Made by a program: the position numbers and the translations under genes. A DNA stretch of 64,000 nt from Paenibacillus silviterrae (GTDB lineage: Bacteria; Bacillota; Bacilli; Paenibacillales; NBRC-103111), in NCBI RefSeq assembly GCF_030167925.1, contig NZ_JASKUT010000002.1:1488001-1552000 (forward strand), written 5' to 3'. Positions 16,292 through 25,443 of this stretch are shown here, one piece after another. The first letter of the stretch is position 1; every line of letters begins with the position of its first letter. The notes beneath the pieces are model-generated. The model did no database searches. It was not told where the DNA came from and saw only the letters and a list, made by a program, of their open reading frames with translations.

Positions 16292-17626
16292 CTACTTCTT
16301 CTTGGCCTCCTCTATTCGCTTCTCAGCCAGCTCGGATGCTTCTCGCAGTGCGGTATTGATATCCTTCGTTCCCTTCTCGACATTCGTGAACGCCTTGTTA
16401 TACTCACTTGAGACGATGGAATCGTATTTATGCATAGCGCCCTTTGGTGCCGGTTTCGACTCCAGGACAGGACTTACATTTTTCCCTTTGAACACCGGCA
16501 TGGCTTCCCCAAAGTGCTTATTAAGCTCCTTGTTATTGGAGGAGGTCAGGAACCCGTGCTTTACAAGCTCCAGCTGCGGCTGCTCCGAGAGCAGATACAG
16601 GATGACCTGAAATGCGGCTTCCCTGTTCTTGCTGCTGCTAGTGACGTGAAGGTTGTGCGAATCGACGGCCTGCGACACACCGGGAGCTTCCTTGAAGCTC
16701 GGGATTTGTACCATGTCCCAGTTGAACGTCTCCCCCTTGGCCTCCAATTCGGCGATCCAGGACGGAACATCCGCGTACATCGGCCACATCGCGAGGTTTT
16801 TGTCCTTCAGGAACGCATCCTTCGGGGCCTTCCTTTCCTGATTGCCCGGAATGCTGTACAAGCTAAGCAGCAATTCGTATGAACGCTTGAAGCCCTCATT
16901 CTGCAGCAGCGCCGGTTTTTCGGTCTGGGCATCCACATAGCTGAGGGACAGCTGTCCGGTGAAGCTGTTCAGTGAATGGTCCAGACCGCGATAGCTGACG
17001 CCGTTATCCGTTCGAGTCAGCCGCTTCGAGAGGTCGATCACTTCCTCCCAGGTCATACCGTCCTTCGGGTAAGGCTCGCCGAACTTATCGAACAGGTCTT
17101 TGTTATAATACAAGGCGGACCAGTTGACCCAGAACGGCAATCCGACGATTTGCCCCTTTTCTCCCAGTTGACGTATCGTATCCATGGCCGGCTGATTCAG
17201 CTTGCTCAAATCGACGTTGTACTTCTTAATCAAGTCGCTCATATCGGATAAGAGCCCGAGCTCCTTGTAAGAGTTCAGTCTGGGCGGACTGTTATATAAG
17301 ATATCCGGGAAGCTGCCTGTTACCACGAGTTCATCCGGATTCGTCCCTTTTCCTCTTCGGACAAGGTCCAGCTTCACGTTAGGAAACTTTCGGGTTACCG
17401 GATCGATAACAAATTTCTTATACCACTCGTCGGGCAGGCTGATGTCGACATACATAGAGAGGTTCGCCGTCAAGGTAGTATCAAATGGCTCTGTCGCCTC
17501 TTTCGGAGGGACCACCACCTGTTCGTTGATTTCCTTCCCTCCTGAGCAGCCTGCTGCGAGCGCCAGCACTAATGTTGAAGAAACCGCCAGTCTAAGCCTT
17601 CCTCCCCAAGCCTTCGCTATGTCCAT
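16292..17626 (-). CDS. Extracellular sugar-binding lipoprotein (CUT1/family 1 ABC substrate-binding protein)
   Basis: 444 residues; signal peptide with lipobox LAAGC, then a family 1 solute-binding fold: FPDILYNSP, a hinge region GQIVGLPFWVNWSALYYNKDLFDKFG, WEEVIDLSKRL, and a C-terminal helix-rich end. It would bind an oligosaccharide outside the cell for a CUT1 importer. No permease genes sit beside it, so it must use permeases encoded elsewhere or act as a sensor partner. It follows the GH95-type gene by 23 bases with AGGAGG before its ATG, so it is probably cotranscribed and may bind the product or substrate of that enzyme. Confidence 0.9.
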   Translation of the reverse strand: MDIAKAWGGRLRLAVSSTLVLALAAGCSGGKEINEQVVVPPKEATEPFDTTLTANLSMYVDISLPDEWYKKFVIDPVTRKFPNVKLDLVRRGKGTNPDELVVTGSFPDILYNSPPRLNSYKELGLLSDMSDLIKKYNVDLSKLNQPAMDTIRQLGEKGQIVGLPFWVNWSALYYNKDLFDKFGEPYPKDGMTWEEVIDLSKRLTRTDNGVSYRGLDHSLNSFTGQLSLSYVDAQTEKPALLQNEGFKRSYELLLSLYSIPGNQERKAPKDAFLKDKNLAMWPMYADVPSWIAELEAKGETFNWDMVQIPSFKEAPGVSQAVDSHNLHVTSSSKNREAAFQVILYLLSEQPQLELVKHGFLTSSNNKELNKHFGEAMPVFKGKNVSPVLESKPAPKGAMHKYDSIVSSEYNKAFTNVEKGTKDINTALREASELAEKRIEEAKKK

Positions 17627-17649
17627 AGCCTACGCCTCCTAAGGTTTGA

Positions 17650-20055
17650 TTACTCCTTGATACCTGTAATGGTTACGGTTTCCCCCGCCTTAAGCTTCAA
17701 TTCGTAGTAGCCCTTCCCCCAAACAGACGGCGCTTCCGTGATGTCTTGGCCGTCCGCCTCGTAACGATCCATCCATTCCGGAAGCTTCAACGTGATGGCT
17801 GTATCCCTGCTTGCGCTAAGGCAGGCTCTCAGCATGCCTTCCGCCCGGTCCCAAGCGACGGTTGCCGTACCTGTGCAGAAACGCAAGCCCGCATACTCGC
17901 CTCTCACCCATTTGTCCGGCACGGCCGGGAGCAGCTTCACAAGCGTCGGGGACACGTACAGAAGCATCTCCTGCACTGCGCTGATCACGCCCATTGCGGC
18001 ATCTAGCTGAATGGGAGCCTCATTCATATTCATACAAATTCCCATGTTTCTCCAATCGTTATGCAGCGTAAACAAATTGCTCAACAGGCAAGATCGAGCC
18101 AGGATATCTAAACACTCCAACGCACGGTTTCCATCCCCCAGGCGGGCATAAATATTGGACATGGTAGCAAGCGACCAGCCGCTCTGGGCCCCTATGAGCC
18201 TTCGCTTGACAGCCGTTTCGAATGCTTCGAACAAGTCCGGCTCTGTCTCTCTATTACATTCCTGACCAGGGAACACCGGATAAATGTGCGATAAGTGCCG
18301 GTGCTCATAGCGGTCATCGAAATCCGGATGCATCCACTCGCGAATGGCCCCATCCTCATTGACCTGATAGGCCGGGATCCGCTGCAGCATAGCCTTCCAC
18401 TTGGGAATTTCCTCAAGATATAGACCCGCTTCCCGGCCCCCTTCAATGAGGTGTGTCAGCAGCTCCTTCAGAATTGCCAGGTCCATCGTTGCGTTAATGG
18501 TCGTAGGCATCGGGTGAGCAAGAGGCCTCCCGTCCGTCGGCATAAAGTTAAGCGGCGTATTCTCGGGCGATACGGAAGGGTAGTACAAGATAGAGCCGTC
18601 CTCATCCAGATGTATGAAATCCTCATAGAACAGCGCTACCTCCTTCATAAAGGGCAGCACCTTCCCTACCAAAAATTCGCGATCCCGGGTATACAAATAA
18701 TAATCGTAATAATGCCGGGCAAGCCAGCCAGCCGCCCCCGTCCAGTTCATGATGACAGGTACGATCTGGTTAGGAACGCCGATTCCGGGCGTCGTTCCCG
18801 CGGGAATATAGATACCCCGACACCCGTACAGCTTGCGGGCATTATCCCGGAAATCGTCCATCATGCCTTCATAATAGCGCACGAGAGCAGGCATCAACTC
18901 CTCCAGCCCGCCAACCAGCGCATGCCAATACATCATCTGAACATTCTGGTTCGCCATATTATGGCACCAGACCAAGCGGTAATCCCCGGGCCAGAGTCCA
19001 TACATGCCGAAAGGCTGCCCTTCCGGCGCCGTGCCGGAAATAAACAAGTATCGCCCGTAAGCCCACATTTTCTCAATCAAGCTGACTGGCGCTTCCCCAT
19101 CATACGCTTGAAGCAGGAGCTCTTCATTGAAGCTGTGATCCTGATCGCCGAATAAATTCAAGGAAACCGAGTGAAACATTCTTTGGTGCTCCTTGACGTG
19201 GTCATCAAGCAATTGCTCGTAGGTTTTCCCGATCCGAGACAGCTCCTCGTACAGCCGGGGCCATTCGGAGCTGCGGTCGCTTTGAACAAACACCTTCGCC
19301 AGCGCCATAACCCGGTTAGATTCCGCAAATTGCAGCCTATCCCCTTCCTGCCTGATCGTCCCTCCATCCGATACGAGCCGAAGTACGATACCAAAATCTT
19401 TGCCTTCATCGCTGGTGGCCGCATAGTACAAATACGAGCCTTCCGCCTTCACCTCTACCGTACTCTCCAGCTCCTTGTATTTATCGGAGGTAGTGGAACC
19501 GTCCGTTCTATGAAGCCTTAACAGGAACTCGCCTTCTACCGCGGTGTCTGCACTGCTGATTTCATATACGACCATCTGATCGGTGCGTGAAACAAACAGC
19601 TTTCGCTCAAACGCAGCACCCCCGTCCTGCCATGCAACTTGAACCTCCCCTGTCTCCATATCGACGCTTCTTCGATAATTGCGGAACGCTTGCGTGCAGG
19701 GCATGTTGAGCGAGATATCCCCCAGCGGCAGCTTGGATGCCAGTCGCGTAGCATAGCCCGTTTCCTTCACGGCATTGGTTAAGTTCCAGCTGGCATCGAA
19801 GTACTTTCCTTCCGACATCAGCTTACGCGTTTCCTCCAAGGTATGACTCACGTCAGGTAAGGCATCCTTTCGTCCCCAATGCCACAGATCCTTATGATTA
19901 AGAAGGATGGTCTCCTCCCTTATGGCACCATAAACGGAAGCACCGATAGTGCCGTTTCCGGAAGGCAGCGCTTCTCTCCACATGTTTTTCCACCAGGATG
20001 CGGGATATTTTAAGAAAAGCTTGTTTTTGAAGGCATTGGTTTCCATCATCGGCAT
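17650..20055 (-). CDS. GH95-type glycoside hydrolase (alpha-L-fucosidase/galactosidase family)
   Basis: 801 residues, no signal peptide. GH95-like landmarks: WREALPSGNGTIGASVYG and NHKDLW in the N-terminal beta domain; NMANQNVQMMYWHA, which corresponds to the NxN..QMNYW catalytic Asn block; YPSVSPEN, carrying the candidate catalytic Glu; HRHLSHIYPVFPG; GWSLATMSNIYARLGDGNRA; QLDAAMG, which corresponds to the QIDGNFG block with the Asp. Several blocks differ from typical fucosidases, so sugar specificity may not be fucose. The start at 20055 (AGGGAGTG six bases upstream) is preferred to 20088. It is cotranscribed with the downstream sugar-binding lipoprotein and divergent from an AraC gene. Without a signal peptide it should act on imported oligosaccharides. 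Confidence 0.85.
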   Translation of the reverse strand: MPMMETNAFKNKLFLKYPASWWKNMWREALPSGNGTIGASVYGAIREETILLNHKDLWHWGRKDALPDVSHTLEETRKLMSEGKYFDASWNLTNAVKETGYATRLASKLPLGDISLNMPCTQAFRNYRRSVDMETGEVQVAWQDGGAAFERKLFVSRTDQMVVYEISSADTAVEGEFLLRLHRTDGSTTSDKYKELESTVEVKAEGSYLYYAATSDEGKDFGIVLRLVSDGGTIRQEGDRLQFAESNRVMALAKVFVQSDRSSEWPRLYEELSRIGKTYEQLLDDHVKEHQRMFHSVSLNLFGDQDHSFNEELLLQAYDGEAPVSLIEKMWAYGRYLFISGTAPEGQPFGMYGLWPGDYRLVWCHNMANQNVQMMYWHALVGGLEELMPALVRYYEGMMDDFRDNARKLYGCRGIYIPAGTTPGIGVPNQIVPVIMNWTGAAGWLARHYYDYYLYTRDREFLVGKVLPFMKEVALFYEDFIHLDEDGSILYYPSVSPENTPLNFMPTDGRPLAHPMPTTINATMDLAILKELLTHLIEGGREAGLYLEEIPKWKAMLQRIPAYQVNEDGAIREWMHPDFDDRYEHRHLSHIYPVFPGQECNRETEPDLFEAFETAVKRRLIGAQSGWSLATMSNIYARLGDGNRALECLDILARSCLLSNLFTLHNDWRNMGICMNMNEAPIQLDAAMGVISAVQEMLLYVSPTLVKLLPAVPDKWVRGEYAGLRFCTGTATVAWDRAEGMLRACLSASRDTAITLKLPEWMDRYEADGQDITEAPSVWGKGYYELKLKAGETVTITGIKE

Positions 20056-20118
20056 TTTGTCACTCCCTGATCGTCTACTCTCTTCCATACTAAAGGGAGA
20101 ATCTGCCGTTGTCTTTGT

Positions 20119-20132
20119 GGAAAACGCTTTCC
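20119..20132. promoter_or_regulatory. cre-like palindrome in a divergent promoter region
   Basis: GGAAAACGCTTTCC differs from the CcpA-type TGAAAACGCTTTCA only at its two outer positions. It lies between the divergent GH95-type gene and the AraC gene, about 64 bases upstream of the GH95 start. It could bind CcpA or another LacI-family repressor. Confidence 0.45.
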
Positions 20133-20201
20133 TTTTGTCTTATTTTCCGGTACGATTTAGTAAAAATGGACTTTGATCTGTTTGGGCGAGGAGGTGCTCG
20201 C

Positions 20202-21107
20202 TTGACGAGAATCCCGGTGTATCGGCTGAAGGTTGACTATCTTACCCGCTATTCCGATTTCAATCCGCTCTTATTGTTTGCGCAAAAATACGAGTTCACC
20301 CCACAGGAGCAATGCCCCCTAAGGGTGTGTTATGCCAATGCGATTATTCTCGTGGAGCAGGGTCGTGGCTCGATTCTCCTTGGCGATGCCGAGCATGCGC
20401 TTCAGCCGGGCTCCCTGGTGTATATTGCGGCCGGAATGCCCCATCAGTGGGTTTCCGATCAGGAGGATCTGATGATCCACCGCTGCGCCTATTTCGATTG
20501 GGCCTATGTCGAGCGGCCGGACTTTCATTACCAAAGGGATTATTTTCGAGGAATGAATCGGCCTTTCGTGAAGGAATGGGCAAGCAGCCTGCCGGGAATG
20601 CAGCTGCATGAGGTGATGCGGATCAGCCATCTCGCTATGTGGCTGTCCTATTTCAATGCGTTTACACAGCCCCCGTCCTTGTTAGGCGTGCGGAGTCCGG
20701 TCGAGTCGTTGCAATACAATGCCGCCTTCCAAACGTTCCTGCATCAATACCTGACGATAGCCGTGCGAAGCGAGGCCTGGTGTGATCCGCGGATTGCCCA
20801 GCTGCTTAGCCGAATCGATAACAGCCCTTTGGAGGAAGCAGAGACGGAGCTGTACCGCTGGGCCAAGGAATTGGGTCTGGGGAAAAGCCGCTTTCATGAG
20901 CTGTTCAAAAAAGAGACCGGACTTACGCCGTACGAGTATATTCAGAGGCGACGGGTGTATCAAGCGGCGGATGAGCTTTGCGCCACGAACTTGACGGTCA
21001 CAGAGATCGCCCGCAAGTACAGCTACTCCTCGATCCATTATTTTTCCAAAGCGTTCCATAAGGTCATGGGCGTCTCACCTACTCAGTACAGGATGAAGCA
21101 TCAATGA
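20202..21107 (+). CDS. AraC-family transcriptional regulator with cupin sensor domain
   Basis: 301 residues. The N-terminal cupin-like ligand-binding half contains GSLVYIAAGMPHQW and HRCAYFDW; the C-terminal 100 residues form the double helix-turn-helix (GLGKSRFHELFKKETGLTPYEYIQRRR, then SYSSIHYFSKAFHKVMGVSPTQYR). The TTG start has GAGGAGGTG about 7 bases upstream; an in-frame ATG at 20166 is less well placed. It likely controls the divergent GH95/binding-protein operon and perhaps the genes downstream. It resembles the AraC protein at 53291-54154 in both domains, so the two are probably paralogues. Confidence 0.92.
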   Translation: MTRIPVYRLKVDYLTRYSDFNPLLLFAQKYEFTPQEQCPLRVCYANAIILVEQGRGSILLGDAEHALQPGSLVYIAAGMPHQWVSDQEDLMIHRCAYFDWAYVERPDFHYQRDYFRGMNRPFVKEWASSLPGMQLHEVMRISHLAMWLSYFNAFTQPPSLLGVRSPVESLQYNAAFQTFLHQYLTIAVRSEAWCDPRIAQLLSRIDNSPLEEAETELYRWAKELGLGKSRFHELFKKETGLTPYEYIQRRRVYQAADELCATNLTVTEIARKYSYSSIHYFSKAFHKVMGVSPTQYRMKHQ

Positions 21108-21193
21108 ATATCCGTCACTTTTCAATGGAAACTGATCAGTTGAGTTTGTAAAATAAATTCATGAAATACGAGAAACGTTCGGGAGGCGAGATC

Positions 21194-22057
21194 ATGAAAC
21201 GGCTTACACTGAATGTCCAGCAATCCTGGTGGTCGATGGGAGGTCTTGGCTCGAAGGGAAAGGAATGGTCAACGGAGGAACGGTTTGAAAAAATGGCCGA
21301 GGCCGGTTATTCCGGTATAGCAGCACGACTGCCCGCCCCGCAGGAGAGGAAGAGCTGGCAGCGACTGCTGGAGAAATACCGCTTTAGCTTCGGAGTCATG
21401 ACACAGCCCCGTTCGACTGAGGAGATTGTGGATACGCTGCATGCAGCCGCCGACTTTGGCCCCGTCTCCTATGTCAACGCACAGGTCATGGATGCCTTCC
21501 TCATCGGTGACGAAGCGATTCGCCTACTCGAGGAAATCCTGGAGGCATCCGAGCGCGCCCGCATTCCGGTGTACATTGAAACCCACCGAGGCACCGTAAC
21601 ACAGGACCTGCAGCGGACCGTCGATTATTGCAGCGCCCTACGGCGTCTGCCGCTCACTATCGATCTATCCCATTATGTCGTCGCAGGTGAGCTGAACGGC
21701 ACCTCCGAACGTGCCGAGGCTTATTTCGATCAGCTGCTAGGGCACACAGCCTGCATTCATGCGAGGGTATCCGATGGCGAGAAGGTTCAAGTGGATGTTG
21801 GTCCGGACGGCGACCATCCGATGGTGAAGCACTTTCAGCGATGGTGGCGAAAGGCGATGACGCATTGGGCAGATCAGGCAAAGCCCGGTGATGCGCTCCC
21901 CTTCGTAACCGAGCTGGGGCCGCCCGGCGGCTATGCCATTACACGCCGGGATGAAGCCGGAAACGTCGTTGAGATCTCGGACCGCTGGCAGCAGGCTCAG
22001 CTGTTCAAGCGTATGGCGGAAGCGCTGTGGGCCGAAGTCACAGCAGACATGAAATAA
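21194..22057 (+). CDS. Xylose isomerase-like TIM-barrel protein
   Basis: 287 residues. It has the AP-endonuclease-2/sugar isomerase fold: FEKMAEAGYSGIAAR at the first strands, RIPVYIETHRGT carrying a likely metal Glu, LTIDLSHYVVAGE with the Asp/His pair, and LPFVTELGPPGGY with the last metal Glu. Proteins of this family isomerise, epimerise or dehydrate sugar derivatives. GGGAGGCGAG precedes the ATG at 21194. It is flanked by two AraC genes on the same strand (gaps 86 and 24 bases), so it probably belongs to a sugar catabolic unit. The substrate is unknown. Confidence 0.85.
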   Translation: MKRLTLNVQQSWWSMGGLGSKGKEWSTEERFEKMAEAGYSGIAARLPAPQERKSWQRLLEKYRFSFGVMTQPRSTEEIVDTLHAAADFGPVSYVNAQVMDAFLIGDEAIRLLEEILEASERARIPVYIETHRGTVTQDLQRTVDYCSALRRLPLTIDLSHYVVAGELNGTSERAEAYFDQLLGHTACIHARVSDGEKVQVDVGPDGDHPMVKHFQRWWRKAMTHWADQAKPGDALPFVTELGPPGGYAITRRDEAGNVVEISDRWQQAQLFKRMAEALWAEVTADMK

Positions 22058-22081
22058 CGTCAGCCTGGGAGGTGAGGCGTT

Positions 22082-22900
22082 TTGAACTATCAGCTTATAG
22101 ATGCCCGCAACAGTGGAAAAGCCCATTGCGAGGTGGGCTGGAATTGGCGGCCGGCCCCGCTCCCCGATTATGATTTATGGTGTGTGCTTGGCGGATCAGG
22201 GACGATGAAGCTGAACGGACAAACATACCCGATCCGTAAAGGAGCCTGCTTTCTCGTGCATCCCGGCGATACGCCGATAGCCGAGCAGAACCCGGACGAC
22301 CGCTTAACCGTCATTTATATTCACTTCACCCTGCAGTATGACTCCGTACCTTCCTGCGACGTGGCGCTTCTGCCTGAGCGTGTCGTATATCTGCAGGAAA
22401 CCTATGAGCTGGAACGCCTTCTTCATCAGGTGCTGGACACGCGGTTCAAACAGGATGATTGGACGATGCAGGAATTCGACTGCCTGATGAAGCAGCTTCT
22501 CATCAAGCTGTACCGAGGACGCCGCCATAACTCGGAGGATATGAACGCCACCCTGTCAAGAAAGCAGCGGCAGGCCGTCATTCAGGTTATGCGGCGCATT
22601 CAGGAGGACGGCTGGAAAGGCAGGCCCTATGAGGAGTTAGCGGCTCAGGTCGGCTTGACGCCAAGCTATCTGGCAAAGCTCTTCAAGCGCCATGCCGGCA
22701 TGTCAATGAAGGAATATATGACACAAGCGCGCTTGGAGCGGGCTAGACATCTGCTCTCGGAGACAACGATGAATGTGTCGCAGGTGTCCGACGCGCTGGG
22801 ATACTCCTCCATTTTCCTATTCAGCAAGCAGTTCAAAAAGCAATTCGGTCAGCCTCCCTCGGCCTTCCAGCACGAAGGGATACAGGCGAAGCCGCACTAG
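22082..22900 (+). CDS. AraC-family transcriptional regulator
   Basis: 272 residues. The N-terminal cupin domain (DLWCVLGGSGTMKLNGQTYPIRKGACFLVHPGD) is followed by the C-terminal AraC DNA-binding domain (YEELAAQVGLTPSYLAKLFKRHAGMSMKEYMTQARLERA..., GYSSIFLFSKQFKKQFGQPPS). The start is TTG with GGGAGGTGAGG upstream. It lies 24 bases after the TIM-barrel gene and 130 before a PhyH gene. It is a different lineage from the AraC protein at 20202. It is probably a local activator responding to a sugar. Confidence 0.92.
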   Translation: MNYQLIDARNSGKAHCEVGWNWRPAPLPDYDLWCVLGGSGTMKLNGQTYPIRKGACFLVHPGDTPIAEQNPDDRLTVIYIHFTLQYDSVPSCDVALLPERVVYLQETYELERLLHQVLDTRFKQDDWTMQEFDCLMKQLLIKLYRGRRHNSEDMNATLSRKQRQAVIQVMRRIQEDGWKGRPYEELAAQVGLTPSYLAKLFKRHAGMSMKEYMTQARLERARHLLSETTMNVSQVSDALGYSSIFLFSKQFKKQFGQPPSAFQHEGIQAKPH

Positions 22901-23030
22901 TTGAAATTTGCCTCCACCTTATCCGGTTAAGTACAAATCATGACGGGCTCGCTCCATGTTCCGTTCCCCTTGTTGGAGGTATGATGAATGCAGAAGTAAG
23001 TTACTACCACCATCCGTAGGGGGGCTACTT

Positions 23031-23900
23031 ATGGAAGCGAACCAGAAAACCTTATACGCCTACCAGAATGAGGAGGAACTTCAGCTTGCCCATTCGATTG
23101 CTGAAAGCTTATACCGTTATGACCAGGTGGAGAACGACCGAATTCCGACACTGCACGATTTGACAGAGGAGCATGTGAAGCAGTTTTGGACACGGGGATA
23201 TCTCGTGGTGGAGCAGGCGCTGTCCGCCGAGGAGGTGAATCACTCTGCCGAAGCGATCATGGACATTCTCTCCGGTACGTCCACAGGCTCCAAGATCCAA
23301 TTCGTCAAGCCTCGCAGCGAGCTGAAGACGCCCGAGGAGATCGAGCTGGCCGCCCGCAAAATTAGCGAGTTTGTCGATCACGAGCCGCGGCTTCGGGCGG
23401 TTGCCTATCAGCCGGATGTACTGGAGGCGCTGCGCAAGCTGTTCGGCGAAGAGGCTATCGTGGCACAGGATCAAGCGATTCTGAAGCCGCCTACCGGAGG
23501 AGCCGAGAAGCCATGGCATCAAGATATGGCCTACGGACCCCTTGCTTACGACAAAGCCGTCATCGGCATGTGGTTCGCACTGGATCCGGCTGAGCTCGAT
23601 AATGGCTGCATGCACGTGATTCCGTACTCGCACCGCGAGGGCGGAGCGCCGCATTACGCCGTTCGCGACTGGCAGCTATGTGATCGGGCCGTACAGGTGG
23701 AGCATGATATTGCCGTCCCGCTTAAGCCGGGCGGCGTGCTTATCTTTCATGGCCTCCTTCACCACGGGACACCGCCGAATTTCTCGGCCAAACGCCGCCG
23801 CTCGGTACAGATTCATTACGCCCCGCAATCGGCAAACAAGCTCAGTCCTAAGGAGTATAAGCGTATGTTCACGAATGAGTTGACAAACGCGGAGTGCTAA
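23031..23900 (+). CDS. Phytanoyl-CoA dioxygenase (PhyH)-family Fe(II)/2-oxoglutarate oxygenase
   Basis: 289 residues. The facial triad is visible: WHQDMAY supplies His and Asp, and HGLLHHGTPPN supplies the distal His; the Arg of RRRSVQIHY would bind 2-oxoglutarate. No signal peptide. PhyH enzymes hydroxylate small molecules; the substrate here is not predictable, although PhyH genes beside AraC regulators and sugar genes recur in Paenibacillus-type genomes. The start at 23031 has a run of six G upstream. It is the last gene before a strong bidirectional terminator. Confidence 0.9.
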   Translation: MEANQKTLYAYQNEEELQLAHSIAESLYRYDQVENDRIPTLHDLTEEHVKQFWTRGYLVVEQALSAEEVNHSAEAIMDILSGTSTGSKIQFVKPRSELKTPEEIELAARKISEFVDHEPRLRAVAYQPDVLEALRKLFGEEAIVAQDQAILKPPTGGAEKPWHQDMAYGPLAYDKAVIGMWFALDPAELDNGCMHVIPYSHREGGAPHYAVRDWQLCDRAVQVEHDIAVPLKPGGVLIFHGLLHHGTPPNFSAKRRRSVQIHYAPQSANKLSPKEYKRMFTNELTNAEC

Positions 23901-23917
23901 CGAAAGTGCAGCTCGCA

Positions 23918-23954
23918 GCAAAAAGCAGCCTGCCTAAGCAGACTGCTTTTTTGC
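23918..23954. terminator. Bidirectional terminator
   Basis: GCAAAAAGCAG pairs with CTGCTTTTTTGC across a 14-base loop, with A- and T-runs on both sides. It separates the convergent PhyH and nucleobase-permease genes. Confidence 0.85.
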
Positions 23955-23986
23955 GTTGCGAAGCTTATAGAACAATAGGCCCCAAG

Positions 23987-25306
23987 CTATTGGGGCTTCG
24001 AGGCTGCCGCGGCCGCCTTGGCGGGACGCCATAGCTGCTCGAGCAGGATGGAAAGCATCATGCTGACTAACAATCCGTTGCCGAGAATCGGCTGCAGCAC
24101 CGGCGGCAGCACCCGAAACATCGGCGGCGGCAGGAACAGGACGGCCGCTCCCATCGAAAGCGTAATGCCAAGAATCGACATTCGCCGTTGATCCAGGGAC
24201 TGCCTTAGCACAGTGGACAGGCCTATACCGAACATCTGAGCGAAGGTCGATAGCAGCGCAGCGTACGCCACCGGACCGGGAAGCTGGGATAAGACCGATG
24301 CTATCGCCGGGAAGATGGCGATGACGCACAGGCTTACACAAGCGATAAGGAACGGGCGCAGCCGTGTCTGACCCGTCATCCTGACGAAGCCTGCGGACAC
24401 GGACAAAGGCACGGTCCCCACCGTGGAGAGCAGAGCGGAAAGCACTGTATTGCCTCCGGCCCACAACCCGCCCCGGCTCAGGCTTCGGGAGTCCTCCGCG
24501 CCTTTGCGATCAGGCAGTGCCTGATTCATCGCTTCGTAGCTGGCCACGAGATTGGACAGCAGCACCAGCGCAACCAGTACGGAGGACAGGGAGGTTCCCG
24601 CGTTAAAGCTTGGCATCCCCCATACCAATACCTCCGGCAGACGGAGAATTCCTTGCAGCGGCAGCGGTTCTCTGATCCAACCGGAAAGGGCAAATACGAG
24701 CCAGCCCGTTACGATGCCGATGAGCACGGCATAGCTTTTCCACCAGCCTTTGCCCCATAGCGACAAGGATAGGACTAGAACGAAAATGCAAAGCCCGGTT
24801 ATGGCCGGTCCTGCTTGCAGCCCGGAGCCGTCGTCGGATAGACCGAGCGTCCCCTTCAGGAAGACTCCGCTAAGCTGGAGCGACAGCAGCATGAGGAACG
24901 AGCCTGTGACCAGCGGCGTAAACAGAAACATGATGCGCCGGAACAGGCCAAGCGCACTTAGCGCAATGAGCAGAATGCCGGCCAGCAGCATGCTTCCCTC
25001 CAAGCTGCGCAGCGTTTCAAACGCATCCGTCCCCTGGGAACGAGCCAATCCCCCCAGGATGACAAACACTCCAAGCCAAATCCCCGCAGGTCCGTCTGCG
25101 AGGGGCAGCCGGTGGCCCAGCCAGCCCTGAAGCAAGGAAGCCAAACCGACCACGAAAAAGGTGCGCTGCATTAAGCCGGCTACCTCATCTGGTGTAAACC
25201 CGTATAGATCCCCTATGACTATGGGCAGCGCGAGTGCATTGGCCAGCAGGAAAACAAGCCATTGAAGAGAGGCCAGCGAATCTTCGGCTAGCGATGTGGT
25301 TTTCAT
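23987..25306 (-). CDS. NCS2-family xanthine/uracil-type permease
   Basis: 439 residues with roughly 12-14 hydrophobic segments. The pattern is of the nucleobase:cation symporter-2 family: LADGPAGIWLGVF near the first helices, GMPSFNAGTSLSSVLVALVLLSNLVASYEAMNQA and SRGGLWAGGNTVLSALLSTVGTVP around the substrate and signature region, then GFVRMTGQTRLRPFL. It imports a purine or pyrimidine base with protons or sodium. The start is ATG with AGGAG 8 bases upstream. No purine riboswitch was recognised in the 137-base leader. It is monocistronic and divergent from the RCC1 gene. Confidence 0.88.
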   Translation of the reverse strand: MKTTSLAEDSLASLQWLVFLLANALALPIVIGDLYGFTPDEVAGLMQRTFFVVGLASLLQGWLGHRLPLADGPAGIWLGVFVILGGLARSQGTDAFETLRSLEGSMLLAGILLIALSALGLFRRIMFLFTPLVTGSFLMLLSLQLSGVFLKGTLGLSDDGSGLQAGPAITGLCIFVLVLSLSLWGKGWWKSYAVLIGIVTGWLVFALSGWIREPLPLQGILRLPEVLVWGMPSFNAGTSLSSVLVALVLLSNLVASYEAMNQALPDRKGAEDSRSLSRGGLWAGGNTVLSALLSTVGTVPLSVSAGFVRMTGQTRLRPFLIACVSLCVIAIFPAIASVLSQLPGPVAYAALLSTFAQMFGIGLSTVLRQSLDQRRMSILGITLSMGAAVLFLPPPMFRVLPPVLQPILGNGLLVSMMLSILLEQLWRPAKAAAAASKPQ

Positions 25307-25443
25307 GCTAATGATCTCCTATACATTTGTAGATATAGCTTACCATAAATCAATTACTTGTATTTAGCAAGTGATCGCCTTTTCGCGTGGACTCTCGTTT
25401 TACGCTGTAATATACTTATGCTACCATTCCTTAAGGAAACGAG

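Noticed and set aside
25307..25443. Purine riboswitch before the nucleobase permease
   Set aside because: The characteristic conserved junction and loop sequences were not found in the leader.
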